Source: Tretioscincus oriximinensis
Lineage: Eukaryota; Chordata; Lepidosauria; Squamata; Gymnophthalmidae
Direction of reading: 5' to 3'
DNA: 64,000 nt
Assembly (NCBI GenBank): GCA_022410635.1
Contig: JAJVDF010000345.1
Span: 127,948 to 191,947 of the forward strand
Under the pieces are notes generated by a model. The model was given only the letters and a program-made list of their open reading frames with translations, made no database searches and was not told the origin of the DNA. A program made the position numbers and the translations under genes. This document shows, piece after piece, positions 53,905 through 64,000 of this stretch. The number at the start of each line of letters is the position of its first letter. Positions within the stretch are counted from its first letter, which is position 1.

Positions 53905-55131
53905 CTGAGGTCAAGAAAAGCAAGGGTATCAGCCAAGTTTAGGAATAGCAAATGGTATAGTGCTAAGTGGGTCCTCCTTGAATTCAAAGGACCCTCTCTG
54001 GGCATCCCTTCTGACTCTATGATTCTATGATAATCTCTCAGCCTAAAGTTCCCAGAATGAGCAACAATAGAAAAGCAAAATCCATGAAACAGATTAAAAT
54101 TACTGTATAGACCTTTGGACTCCAAGGTAGCACAGAGGAAGCTGAATGTCAAAGGCCCAGGGGAAGAGAGCTCATCTGTGCTGTCAACATCACCGGAAAA
54201 AATGTGGTTTTTAAAGCAGAAATGTTCAACTGCATGTCTTCCCGATGCTTCTGGGCCACAACTCCCATCCTTTCATTGCAAACTGTGATTCAGGAAACTC
54301 AGAAGGATATTGCAGAACACCTCCGTTATGAAGACACAGTAGAAACTCAGCTTACCAAACGTTGATTTTTATTTGTGTTTTTCTCCTTCCCTACACCCAA
54401 AGGTCTCAGGACAGATTACAACAGTAAAAACAGATTAAAAAGAAAACACTAAAAAAGAACAGCAGTGCCTAAAAGGTCAAGGGGACAGGTCTGGTTCCTC
54501 AGGCAAAAGTCAAGGTCATACAGTCTTCTGAATGCACATGGTGAAGGTAAGCAGCACGTCAAAGGAAGAAGACTATTCCATTGTAGATTTTTTTCCACTC
54601 AGGGGGTTGTTAGTCTATGGAATTTACTAACTGAAGAAGTGACAACAGCAACCAGCCTTGATACCTTCATGAGAGGTTTGGACAATTCATGGAGGATGGC
54701 GGCATCAACAGCTACTAGGATGTCTATCTAGTTACTGCTTCCAGAATGTGGAGACAGAAATAGGTAACTGCTCTAAAAACCAGTTGCACGGAAGTTAGAG
54801 CAGGTGAAGGTTTTGCCTTCTTCCGCTCTCAAGATGCCTACAAATAATTGGTAAACCACAGTGGGAGCCTGGATGCTTGACTACATGGGCTATGACCTGA
54901 TTCAGCAACACTGCTCTATGTTATAAACAGAAAAGCATAAGAGGAACTCTGCTGAACAGAGCCAGAGTCCATCTAGTCCAGCATTCTCAGTGTGAAGCAG
55001 AAGGCAAAATCTTCCCCTGTTATCGTCTCCTTGCAAAAGGTACCCTTTTGACTATTATCACAGAGGCCCTGCCCCAAATGTCCATCCCTTTAACTGCTGA
55101 ACATTTTGTGTTACAACCAAGAAGGTCTCAC
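53905..55131. mobile_element. CTSC intron 5: CR1-B tail, then degenerate CR1-A tails
   Basis: 53960-54035 ends with GACTCTATGATTCTATGATA, a CR1-B 3' end. 54560-54930 is a weakened sense CR1-A tail (AGTCTATGGAATTTACTAAC). 54935-55110 is an antisense tail (AGCATAAGAGGAACTCTGCT). The rest of the interval is unassigned. Confidence 0.6.
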
Positions 55132-55223
55132 CTGCAAACCACAAGTCGGGATCCACACACTTGACCTTCCCAGTCTCATTGGTATAATCCGGATGTGAAG
55201 GGGACACATACAGTTTGGTAGAA
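55132..55223 (-). other. Exon-like open segment of unknown identity
   Basis: On the minus strand, 92 bases lie between an AG (AACCAAGACAG) and a strong donor (TTTGCAG followed by GTGAGA). One frame reads KLYVSPSHPDYTNETGKVKC and then VDPDLWFAG. The upstream pyrimidine tract is poor and the phase does not fit insertion between CTSC exons 5 and 6. I do not recognise the protein. It may be chance or a piece of an unknown element. Confidence 0.2.
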
Positions 55224-55254
55224 CTGTCTTGGTTATGGAAGGTTTGGGTGCTTG

Positions 55255-55570
55255 TAGAATCACAGAATCATAAAATTGGAAGGGACCTCCAGGGTCATGG
55301 GGTCCAACCCCCTGAACATATGAACATAAGAGGAACCATGGTGAATCGGGCTGGAGCCCATCTAGTCCAGCACTCTGACTATCAGAGTGTCCCACCAATT
55401 GCACCTGGACAGTCTTGGATAGAAGGCAGCAAAATCTTCAACCGTTCTCGAGGCCCTGCAAAAGGCATTCCAAGAATACTGCCTGTTGCTCCATCTCTGA
55501 GGCAGTATCAAGACATCCATCCTAGTATACCTTTGACTTCCACGAACTTGTCTGATCAATGAAGGGTCCA
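55255..55570 (-). mobile_element. CR1-B tip followed by a CR1-A tail
   Basis: 55255-55312: AGAATCACAGAATCATAAAA and GGAAGGGACCTCCAGGGTCA (CR1-B 3' end). 55315-55570: ACATATGAACATAAGAGGAA then the CR1-A tail to about ACGAACTTGTCTGATC. Confidence 0.8.
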
Positions 55571-55674
55571 TTAAACCATCCCAGAAAGATGGCTGTCAAG
55601 CCTCTATTTGAAGACTTCCAGATCAGGTGTGGGAAATCTTTCTTCTGCTATGGGTCATTTTGCTATATGGTAAA

Positions 55675-55935
55675 TAAGGACATAAGAAGAGCCATACTGG
55701 ATCAGGCCACAGCCCATCTAGTCCAGCATTCTGTCTCACACAGAGGCCCACCAGATGCACCTGGGCAGCCTGAACAGAGGAAAGCAAAATATGCACTAGG
55801 ATGGATGTCTGGATGTTGCTTCCAGGATGAAGCAACAGGCAGGACTCCTGAAATACTATTTGCAGGGAGTCATGAACAGGTGCATATTTTGCTTTCCTCT
55901 GTTCGGATGGCTCTTCCTCTGTTCTTATGTTCTTA
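55675..55935. mobile_element. CR1-A tails, antisense then sense
   Basis: 55675-55793 antisense (ACATAAGAAGAGCCATACTG to AGAGGAAAGCAAAATATGC). 55794-55935 sense (CTAGGATGGATGTCTGGATG to TTCTTATGTTCTTA). The two meet within the tail, so this may be a fold-over or two insertions. Confidence 0.75.
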
Positions 55936-55939
55936 CTTC

Positions 55940-57060
55940 ACTATTTACCTCGGCATCCAGATCGTTTATAAATATATTGGAAAGCAAAGGTCCCAGTACA
56001 GATCCCTGGGGTATCCCACTTCTTACCTCTTTCCAATCAGAGAATTGTCAATTTATTACTACCCTCTGTTTTCTATCTTTTAGCCAGTTTCCAATCCAGG
56101 ACAAAGTCTATCCTTTTATACCGTGAGTGTGGAGCTTTTTTAGGAGCCTTTGATGAGGGACTTTATCAAAAGCCTTCTGAAAATCTAGATAGACAATATC
56201 AACTGGATTCCCTTTATCTACATGTTTGTTAATACTCTCAACAAATTCTAGAAAATTAGTAAGGCATGATTTACCTTTGCAGAAGCCATGCTGAGTTTCA
56301 TTCAGCAATGTGTGCGTCTCCATTTGTTTAGTAATTTTGTCCTTAATTATGGTTTCCAACACTTTACCTAGAACTGATGTTAAACTGATGGGTCTATAAT
56401 TTCCGGGATCACCCCAGGATCCTATTTTGAAGATTGGTGTTACATTAAGTACCCTCCAATCTACTGGTACTATGCCTGATCTTAAGGAAAGTTTAAATAT
56501 TTTGGTTAGAAGTTCAGCAATTTCACATCTGAGTTCTTTAAGAATTCTTGGGTGAATGCCGTATGGCCCTGGGGATTTATTAATGTTCAGTTTATTACGG
56601 CTAGCAAGGACCTCCTCCCTTGTTATCTCTATCCAGTTTAATTCCTCTGGTGTTCTACCTAAGAAGACTAAATCTGTCTTCTTCAGTGAAAACTGAAGCA
56701 AAAAAAATATCATTTGACCTCTCTGCAATCTCCACGTCCTCCTTGATTATGCCCTTTTGTCCATTGTTATCTAGTGGTCCGACTGCTTTCCTGGTAAGAT
56801 TCTTATTTCTGATGTATTTGAAAAAGTCCTTATTATTTCTTTTAATATTCTTTGCAATGTGCTTCTCAAAGTTTTTCTTTGCATCCCTGACTACCACCTT
56901 GCTTTTGGTTTGCCACAGTTTGTGCTCCCTTCTGTTTTCACTAGGATAAGCTTTCTACTTTTTAAATGAGTTTCTCTTCATTCTAATAACTTCCTTTACT
57001 GCAGAGGTAAGCCATACGGGTGTCTTCTTAGGTTCCAAATCACTCAAGAGTCACTTTAGC
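55940..57060 (-). mobile_element. CR1 LINE: linker and reverse transcriptase core
   Basis: Minus-strand frames give, from right to left, SAVKEV-type linker (to 57010), VVRDAKKNFEKHIAKNIKRN (56800-56897), then the reverse transcriptase at 56108-56650 with LNWIEITREEVLASRNKLNI, VPVDWRVLNVTPIFKIGS, NYRPISLTSVLGKVLE, LNETQHGFCKGKSCLTNFLE and IVYLDFQKAFDKVPHQRLLK. A gapped continuation runs to 55940. The central part is open for 206 codons. It is the most complete CR1 reverse transcriptase in the window. No endonuclease or 3' end is attached. Confidence 0.92.
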
Positions 57061-57934
57061 TCCCAACCCCACCCAAGACACATTTATTGCTCCATTCATT
57101 CCAAATGTACTAGCTACATCTGGCCGGGCCCTTGTAAACCTGCTGTGAGCAAGAAAGTGAGCCCAGCTTAAGTAACCTAATGGCTGGATTAACAACATGC
57201 TCCTTGAAGAGCTTCACAGTGGTTGCTATGAAAGTTTCTTTCATTATTCACAGTTTCTGGACAGGTTTAATTTTAGAACTTGTATGAATTCTGTCCCTTG
57301 CTTTAACACCTTAAGAGCTTCCATTATATTCCCATTTTTCAGAGTGCCTTTAAGAATCTGCAATTGTCAACTGCTTAGCAACATAAGAGAAGGAATAAAT
57401 GCATCCTCTTGCAAAGTAACAATTCACTGAAAACGCATCTCTTGGCTCCCTCTTTCACTTGACATCAGAATTTTCTGTAATAAATAGGAAACGTCTGAAA
57501 GGAACAAGGCTGGCGTAGAAGCCCAGGGGAGAAATTTAATTCTACTGCTCGTTCCTGAAGGATGTACTTTGAGCCACGTTATCAGTAGACAGCAAAGGGT
57601 GAAGATAATCTTGAAAATACCCCATGAGCCAAAACAATCTCTTGTTACACCCAAGGAAAATGCTCTTCCCGCCCAATTAAGAAATAGCTGCTGACCCGCT
57701 TTTGTAGCATATCTTTTAGTAAAGATATGAAACAATGCCTGGCCTTACTCACAAGATGAAGAATAGGAGCAAGGAAGAATTCTGTTCTACAATCTCCACA
57801 AGGATTGCTATTTATAGAATTTTAAAAAGGAACCGTGTCAATTCTAGTTTTAGAACTTTTAGTAAGGTGCTATTCGGTCCCCTTACTAGAAACGCCCAGG
57901 TCTTTCGTGGGACCCTGAATCACATGTAACGCCC
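57061..57934. other. CTSC intron 5, no feature recognised
   Basis: No repeat or conserved coding stretch assigned. Confidence 0.35.
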
Positions 57935-58200
57935 AACAGCTCAGGTATTAAGAGTCGATGTTTCTTGTGAGAGATCTGTTCTCGAAGCCCAGTGTCGGCC
58001 GTGGAGAAGGTTGAACAGCCAATACTGGCCTCAGCTTTAGCCAACTCAGCTATTTGAAAGAAAGTAGATTTGCAATCTATATTTCAAGTAGATTTATGAG
58101 TACCTCCACTAATCTGGTGGAGAAAATAGAATAGTGTAAGCCGTTGGATGAAAATTAACCTTGTAAGCCGCTCTGTACACTGGTAGTGGAATATAAATGG
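57935..58200 (+). mobile_element. SINE-A copy
   Basis: Sense copy with a degenerate head (GTTCTCGAAGCCCAGTGTCG is the B-box region), the body GCCAACTCAGCTATTTGAAA and end GTAAGCCGCTCTGTACACTG. Confidence 0.75.
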
Positions 58201-59084
58201 CAGATTCATTTTATAGAAATATCATTTACCGGCAATTGTTTATTTTCTGCTAGCAGGAATTTTCTGCTAGCACATTCTCCCCTGCCTTGCTGGTGCTCCA
58301 GTTTCTGCCTCCCCCCTTCTCACTGCCCTGCCTCCACTCTGTCCCGGCCGCTTGCCACTAATCTTACTGCGGCTGTTGTTACCTTCGGGAAGGCAGTCTC
58401 CGGGCTGTCCAGTTTATGAGCGCACTGGTGCTCGGCCTTGTAGTTCTTGTCGGCATGTTATGCCAGGCCCTTCTGCAACTGTGCTATGCATTCTGCCACT
58501 GTGTGGCAGAATGCTGTGGGCGCTGCCACACTTTTGAGGTTGTACTTCCGGTTCAGACCAGAGGCATGCTCGTGTCCTTGCCATTAGTATAGATGAGGGC
58601 ATCTTTGTGTAGTGTGCAAGCACAAAATATTGTAAAACCGAAACCATCAGCAAACAAAAAAGATTACTTGCGTTACCTATGATGGCGAGATGTTAAAAGT
58701 TCTGATCCCAGCTAGCTAGATTTCTCCATAAAACAGGAATTCCCATTTTTGACTTCATCCAGACATGGGGGGCTATCCTGAGAACCTACTGGGATTGTCA
58801 CATAGCCACAGAGAAATTCCATTGTATCAACACTCAGTGCAAATTTTCCCATAATAAGGATACAATTCAGCTTTCACCACGGGCCTTGAGGGAAGTGGTC
58901 CCTGTGCACCCGGGCTACCAAAGCCAGACTTAAAATGACCAATGGTCATCCACATGTGCAATTACTGCGCCCACCGGAAACTTGGCTTCTGCTGTTCACT
59001 TGCTAGTTCTTCACTGGAAAATGGCCCAGGGACCCATGTATGCAATGATATCACAGTCAAACTTCATTATTTAAAATCTTATTG
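58201..59084. other. CTSC intron 5, no feature recognised
   Basis: A GC-richer patch at 58280-58560 contains short tandem-like CTGCCACTGTGT motifs. Nothing identifiable. Confidence 0.35.
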
Positions 59085-59499
59085 ACAGTATGGTGTTATG
59101 GTTGGAGTGCTGGACTCTTATCTGATAGTCTCCTGGTTCACTTCCACACCCATCCATGAAGCCAGCTGGGTGTTCTTGGGCCTGTCACAGCTCTTTAGCT
59201 CTCTCAGCCCTGCCTACTTCACAGGGGGTCTATTAAAGAGGAAGAAATGCCGCCTTTTGGTGAAAGGGACATTATAAATACATGTTTATTATTATTTAGT
59301 TATTTATTTACATTTCTATACTGCCCTATACCTGAAGGTCTCAGGGTGGTTAACAATTTATTATTATTACTACTATTACTACTATTACTACTATTACTAC
59401 TATTACTACTATTACTACTACTATTACTACTACTATTACTACCACTACTACTACCACTACTACTACCACTACTATTACTACTACTACTACTACTACTAC
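59085..59499 (+). mobile_element. SINE-B followed by an L2-type end and an (ATT/ACT)n microsatellite
   Basis: 59085-59290 is sense SINE-B (TGGTGTTATGGTTGGAGTGC, GAAGCCAGCTGGGTGTTCTT). 59300-59355 is an antisense L2-type end (CATTTCTATACTGCCCTATA). 59358-59499 is a mixed trinucleotide run that produces long single-residue runs in translation. Confidence 0.85.
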
Positions 59500-60489
59500 A
59501 CTAGATTGAAGGAAAGGTGGAATAACAGACATTTTTGGCATTTAATACCAAGAAAAAATGCTTAACTTCTTTCAAGAAAATATTATTCTACTTCCTACGT
59601 TACGTCTTTTGCATAACATTAATGGCCTTCCCTTATCCTCTTATAATAAACAGTTAACTTATTATTAATTGCTGCAAAGAGAGTAATAGCATGTAATTGA
59701 AAAGATAAAAATAAATATTCCATTTATAAATGGTGCAATTACATTTGAGAATTTGTGGTTAATGAATTTATTTCACATCAAATATGAATTATGCAGGGTC
59801 AAAAAAGCTATTTTCAGAAAAATGATTTTTTTTAAAAAATTAACTTCATTTCCATTTTGGATCAGGCAATTTGTTCTTTCAAAAGCAATTTAGTTTCTTC
59901 AATTTAGCCTTGAGAAACAGTCAGGTGTAGTGGTTAGAGTGTTAGACTCTTAGATAAGAACTATCTCAGCCCTACTTACTCCACAAGGTGTCTGTTATGA
60001 AGAGAAGAACAAAAGGTTATGTAAGCTGCTTTGCTTCCCAACGGATTGAAAAAAGCAGGGTATAAAAATCAAGTCTTCTCCTACAATACTAGTAGATCAA
60101 TGAACGTTTATCTCCATTAACATGACAAATAGGATTATAATATGGTTGTTTCTAATGGTCACAGGTAAATCAATCTTTTCGACATATAGTTAAATTATGA
60201 ATTATACCATCAAGTTGTTGTTGCTGCTTGTTGTTCCTCATTCTCCAAGACATACTGGCTTTTATAATATTGTTTTAAATATGTTTGATTCTTGTATTGC
60301 AAAATGTTATTATGAATGCTGCACAATTGCAACAATTTTACTCAATGGATTACCAAAGGAAGCCACACACAAAAGTAAATGAATGTAGTCTTATGCCCAA
60401 ATGTGGGGCAGCAAGAAGTGTATATTTTTATGTGCATATGTTGTGTAAATGTACATGTGTGTGATTGGTGTTATTTTAGGGCAGTGTGC
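59500..60489 (+). mobile_element. CTSC intron 5 with a shortened SINE-B at 59930-60085
   Basis: GTGTAGTGGTTAGAGTGTTA starts the element. The middle is deleted, and AAAAGCAGGGTATAAAAATC ends it. The rest of the interval is unassigned. Confidence 0.6.
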
Positions 60490-60730
60490 ATGCAGTTTGC
60501 CAAGGGTATAAATGGGTACTAGGATGGATGTCTGGATGTTGCCTCCGGGATGGAGCAACAGGCAGGACTCCAGAAATACCATTTTGCAGGGAGTCATGAA
60601 CAGGAGCATATTTTGCTTTCCTCTGTTCAGACTGCACAGGTACATCTGGTGGGCCTCTGTGTGAGACAGAATGCTGGACTTGATGGGCTCCGGCCCGATC
60701 TAGTATGGCTCTTCTTAGTTCTTATGATTA
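60490..60730 (+). mobile_element. CR1-A LINE 3' tail
   Basis: From CAAGGGTATAAATGGGTACT through GGATGGAGCAACAGGCAGGA to GGCTCTTCTTAGTTCTTATG. Confidence 0.88.
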
Positions 60731-61125
60731 AGATAATAATAACTTCTCGACTTGCCAAATAATATATTCACCCATCTTAGTCAGTCCTTGTAGTTTTGGT
60801 CTCAGAGCAACTGGATTCTAATACAATTTAAACTTTGCTGCAATTGAATTTGTGAGCAAGCATTAAGAAGCTGCCAGTTTGGTAAATTAGCTTAGCCTGC
60901 TGCAGATAACCCTAGTCTTCTTTCCTTAATCATTGTAGATGCCAGTAGTGTGTCCCCTAGTTAGCAAACAATGAGATGGGGATCGAATTTTTTTCATTGA
61001 TGCAAGAAAAGGTTATTAAGATAGAGTCTGGTTGCTGCCATTCAATCACAACAAGGTCTACCAAATACTATAGGATGACAGAAAAGAGAGTAACTTTCCT
61101 TGCCATCTTGTGCAGTTCCCTGCTT
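60731..61125. other. CTSC intron 5, no feature recognised
   Basis: No feature assigned. Confidence 0.35.
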
Positions 61126-61790
61126 AAGAAGAAGCAGAAGAACTGGGTTTTTGTACCCTGCTATTCTCACCCAGAAGGACTCAAAGGAGCTTACAAGCTA
61201 CTTGTGATTGCTCACTTTCGAACAGCTAGGGTGGTTGAAGCTAAGGCCAGTAGAAGAGGAGGAGGAGGATTAGAAGAATTAGAAGAAGAAGGAGAAGAAG
61301 GAGAAGAAGGAGAAGGAGAAGAAGGAGAAGGAGGAGGAGAAGGAGAAGAAGAAGAAGAATTAAGGAGAAGGAGGAGGAGAAGGAGGAGATGGAGGAGAAG
61401 GAGAAGAAGAAGAAGAGGCTTTCTGTATTCTGCTTTTATCATCTTTCAGAGGGACCCAAAGTGGCTTACAAGGATATTTTGCCAGAAGGTTGACATTCTG
61501 TCTTCCCCACCATGCTGTGGTTGTTCCTATTTATCTATTTGCAGTCAGTTGCAATTTCTTGCCATTCTTGCTTTCGAATAGCTGGGTTGGTTAGAGCTAC
61601 AGGCTGGTGGAAGGTGCTCACCCTTCCCCACGTCCAACACAGGGCTTCCAACCCCCATCTCCCAGATGAGACCATTTCCTAAGCGACTGAGCCATTCGTG
61701 CCTTATCCCTCTCCATGCAGACACATGGGCCTCAAATGACCGACCTTTCTATTGAAAGGCCTATTTTCAACCTCTGCGCCACTGTATCTC
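61126..61790 (-). mobile_element. SINE-A inserted into another SINE-A, with an expanded purine tail
   Basis: The outer copy is 61126-61254 and about 61711-61790. The inner copy is 61415-61710, with a well kept head (CCTAAGCGACTGAGCCATTC antisense). The inner copy's tail has grown into a GGA/GAA run at 61255-61414. Both are antisense to the window. Confidence 0.8.
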
Positions 61791-62098
61791 ACCTGCCTTG
61801 CAAGATGCAATTCCAGCTCTCCTGATAGATGGCACCCCAGCTATTGTTTAAAATCCACCAGCAGAAGAGGATCCACTATCTCTCTCCGTCCAATTTATCC
61901 ACTACTAAATGCTACTCGCTGTTGTTGGGTACTGTTTATTTACACCCGTGAACAAACTCTAGTCCTAAATTTTTAATGCTGGAAATCACGTAATATGCTG
62001 CTTTCCCAGGAGCTACAATAATGCAATTCACTTTTACGAAGCTGTAATATTTTGCATACTATTCGCAGTGCAACCATTCTGGAAGCAGTGGAACATAC
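61791..62098. other. CTSC intron 5, no feature recognised
   Basis: Ends at the exon 5 donor; nothing else seen. Confidence 0.4.
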
Positions 62099-62214
62099 CT
62101 TGGTTTCGCACTGGGCTGACATAGTTAACGCCATTCACGTTTCTCCAGTCCCAAGATTTGGGGAGGCTGGAAGCTTCTTCGAGGAGCTCAGCTGACAAAG
62201 GGGCGGGCCTTGGG
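62099..62214 (-). CDS. CTSC: CTSC exon 5 (end of propeptide, start of heavy chain)
   Basis: A 116-bp exon. The acceptor is strong (TTTTTCTTCCCCTTTGGCACAG, antisense), the exon starts in phase 2, reads [20 protein letters not shown] and [18 protein letters not shown], and ends with one extra base before GTATGT. The mature heavy chain of human CTSC begins at LPTSWDWRNV; the equivalent here is [10 protein letters not shown]. The propeptide part is two residues shorter than human (PRPAPL against PRPKPAPL). It joins exon 6 in frame to give VRNQASCGSC. Exons 1-4 (signal peptide, exclusion domain and most of the propeptide) must lie beyond 64000; none is visible in 62215-64000. Confidence 0.95.
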
Positions 62215-62645
62215 CTGTGCCAAAGGGGAAGAAAAACACGCTTTGACTTAAAACCTTTTGGGAACATCCCTAGACGTGGCAACCCAAGCAATGCAGTGTA
62301 TTTCCTGCCCTTCCCAGATGTAAACAATAACAAACTGTTAGCTTCAAGTACCTAATGTTCCGGGAAATCGTCCGTTTCCTGTTTTATGTTTGTTACTTGT
62401 ATTTCTGTCTGCTTTTCTACGGCATTTTTTCACAACATTTTTCACTTATTTATAAAAGCTTGGATGCCCAGCAGCTTCACAAATCTGCAGTGGCAGCAGC
62501 TGTGGCCCAAATGTGAGAACAGAGAATTAGAGCTGTTGCTGAGCTGGCAGTGGGGCCTACTGGGAAGTGTAGTCCGAGCAGCGGGAGGGAGGAAGCCACT
62601 TTAGTCAAATAGTGCCCAGTCCTGCCCACAGAAACACGTTTTCTG
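62215..62645. other. CTSC intron 4, no feature recognised
   Basis: No coding exon or repeat assigned. Confidence 0.35.
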
Positions 62646-62844
62646 CAGATGACCCCTTTAGGGGCGGTGTTGAAAACCCAGTTTTGGAGTGCCTACTGGG
62701 TTTTGCTGAGGAAAAAAATAATAATAAAAAAAATATTTTTTGAAAAAAAATCTTTTTTTGAAAAACCTTTTCCTCAGCAAAATCCGGGAGGTACACCAAA
62801 ACTGGGTCCCCCCCCCCCAAAAAAGGGGTCATCTGGTCACCCTA
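62646..62844. mobile_element. Foldback MITE family M1, copy 4
   Basis: CAGATGACCCCTTTAGGGGC at the left and AAGGGGTCATCTGGTCACCC at the right, with the internal arms GAAAACCCAGTTTTGGAG and an A/T-rich centre. The extreme left tip is missing. Confidence 0.85.
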
Positions 62845-63702
62845 GCTTACAGGAATGTGGCTGGGAGATCTGCCTATAGCGGTATGAGCAGTTGGATCTG
62901 CAAGAAGTATTCTGATCAGGGTGACCAAGAAAAATTCTGCCCGCAAATGAGACCTGGATCAGACTGATATGGTGCAAGACAATTGATTGCCTTTAAATGT
63001 GTTACATCTGGACGGTCTTCATCTTTAATTGCATCTTGTAATAGGGTCCAGTAAATGCCTCAAATGTAGGAATCCGCTGTTCCTTATCATCCTAGATAAT
63101 AACAGGCATACGGGAGAGTTTAACATTCCAAAGTATAATGACAGGGCTTGGAACTTTGGCAGCCTTTGGAGTCCTAGGTTGGAAACTGGCTAAAAGACAG
63201 AAAACAGAGGGAAGAAATAAAGGGCAGTTCTCTGGGTAGAAAGGTGGGAGAAGAGGAATACCCCAGGGTTCAGTACTGGGACCAGTACAGGGAGGGAAAG
63301 GAAGAAAGGAATGGATGGAATATGGAAGGAAAGGAAGATAAAGAAGGAAAGGAAAACAGAAAGAAAGAAGAAACAAAACAAAGAGCAAATGATATATGAA
63401 AATCTCATACATGTATGGGATTCTCGAGTTATTTTCCATTGCTGCAAAGATATATGTATGATACCGTTAGCAGACTAACCAACAGAATTTGGGAGGCGGG
63501 ATTACTGCACTTCCCCTGGGCAAACAGCAAACAAAATGGCAGCCAGTAGAGAATGTCATGTGCAGGGAAAAGTCTTGTTTGCAAAGAACTGTCAGGATGA
63601 CAAAATCCAGAGTAAACTATAAAGGCGAGAACAAAGCGCTTTAAAGCTGGAAAACCGATTAACCAGATTATCAGGAAAAATTGGGGTAAACAAGTGCTGT
63701 GT
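62845..63702. other. CTSC intron 4, mostly unassigned
   Basis: A GGAA/GAAA purine-rich tract lies at about 63290-63375. 63200-63290 (ATACCCCAGGGTTCAGTACTG) looks like a scrap of a LINE reverse transcriptase (QGSVL block), too short to assign. Confidence 0.4.
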
Positions 63703-63852
63703 TAGACTGATCAGATGACCCCTTGGGCGGGTGGGGTGAAAGCCTGTTTTGGTAGTGCCTCCCGTTTTTTGCTGAAGGAAAATTATTTTTTGAAAAAAAA
63801 AAATCCTGAGCAAAAACCAGGAGGCACCACAAACCCAGGTTTCCACCCCCCA
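63703..63852. mobile_element. Foldback MITE family M1, copy 5, truncated by a CR1
   Basis: Left tip TAGACTGATCAGATGACCCC, arms GAAAGCCTGTTTTGGTAG and its inverse, A/T centre. The right tip is cut at about 63852 where CR1 sequence begins. Confidence 0.85.
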
Positions 63853-64000
63853 AAAACATAAGAACATAAGAACATAAGAAGAGCCATACTGGATCAGGCC
63901 ACAGGCCATCAAGTCCAGCATTCTGTGTCACACAGAGGCCCACCAGATGCACCTGGGCAGTCCGAACAGAGGAAAGCAAAATATGCTCCTGTTCATGACT
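63853..64000 (-). mobile_element. CR1-A LINE 3' tail, running off the window
   Basis: Three ACATAAGA octamers, then GAGCCATACTGGATCAGGCC and on to the right edge. Young subfamily by its near identity with 22413 and 48726. Confidence 0.9.

Noticed and set aside
55132..55223. Resemblance of the YTNET segment to YCNET of the CTSC exclusion domain
   Set aside because: It lies between CTSC exons 5 and 6 when the exclusion domain exons must lie to the right of exon 5; the similarity is a few residues and the reading phase does not fit.
59350..59541. Frames with long Val or Leu runs
   Set aside because: Translation of the ATT/ACT trinucleotide repeat.
62215..64000. Search for CTSC exon 4
   Set aside because: No minus-strand stretch with the expected propeptide sequence and splice sites was found; the interval is intron with MITEs and a CR1 tail.

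Overview
The window is a piece of vertebrate nuclear genome, most likely a non-avian reptile and probably a squamate. The evidence is two intron-containing vertebrate genes in a conserved order, set among many CR1 and L2 LINEs, tRNA-derived SINEs, hAT-like MITEs and a decayed chromodomain Ty3/gypsy element. Vertebrate chromoviruses are known from fish, amphibians and reptiles but not from birds or mammals. The species cannot be named from the sequence.

Both genes read on the minus strand. RAB38 is complete: exon 1 at 35641-35872, exon 2 at 13559-13839 and exon 3 at 901-1053, joining to a 221-residue small GTPase. Its start codon lies in a CpG island at about 35560-36130. CTSC (cathepsin C / dipeptidyl peptidase 1) is represented by its last three exons: exon 5 at 62099-62214, exon 6 at 53773-53904 and exon 7 at 52689-53191. 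Its first four exons lie beyond the right edge. The order and orientation match the mammalian RAB38-CTSC neighbourhood. The link between the genes is positional; RAB38 acts in lysosome-related organelle traffic and CTSC is a lysosomal protease.

The rest is intron and intergenic DNA, largely repeats. (i) CR1 LINE pieces of two subfamilies: one ends in a TTCTTATG octamer (called CR1-A here), the other in ATTCTATG (CR1-B). (ii) An L2 LINE with a 305-codon open reverse transcriptase C-terminal half (19314-20395). (iii) A 2.5-kb LTR-bounded gypsy remnant (5616-8090) with reverse transcriptase, RNase H, integrase and chromodomain traces. (iv) Two tRNA-derived SINE families (SINE-A and SINE-B here), often nested. 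(v) Several terminal-inverted-repeat or foldback families, some with clear 8-bp target-site duplications. (vi) A ~100-bp-unit pyrimidine-rich minisatellite starting ~300 bp upstream of the RAB38 start codon and split by two CR1 insertions.

No bacterial-type system, CRISPR array, rRNA or functional tRNA gene was found. The notable content is the pair of genes, the chromovirus remnant, the promoter-proximal minisatellite, the foldback elements and the layered insertions. Repeat family names are by resemblance; boundaries without a stated target-site duplication are good to about 10-30 bases.
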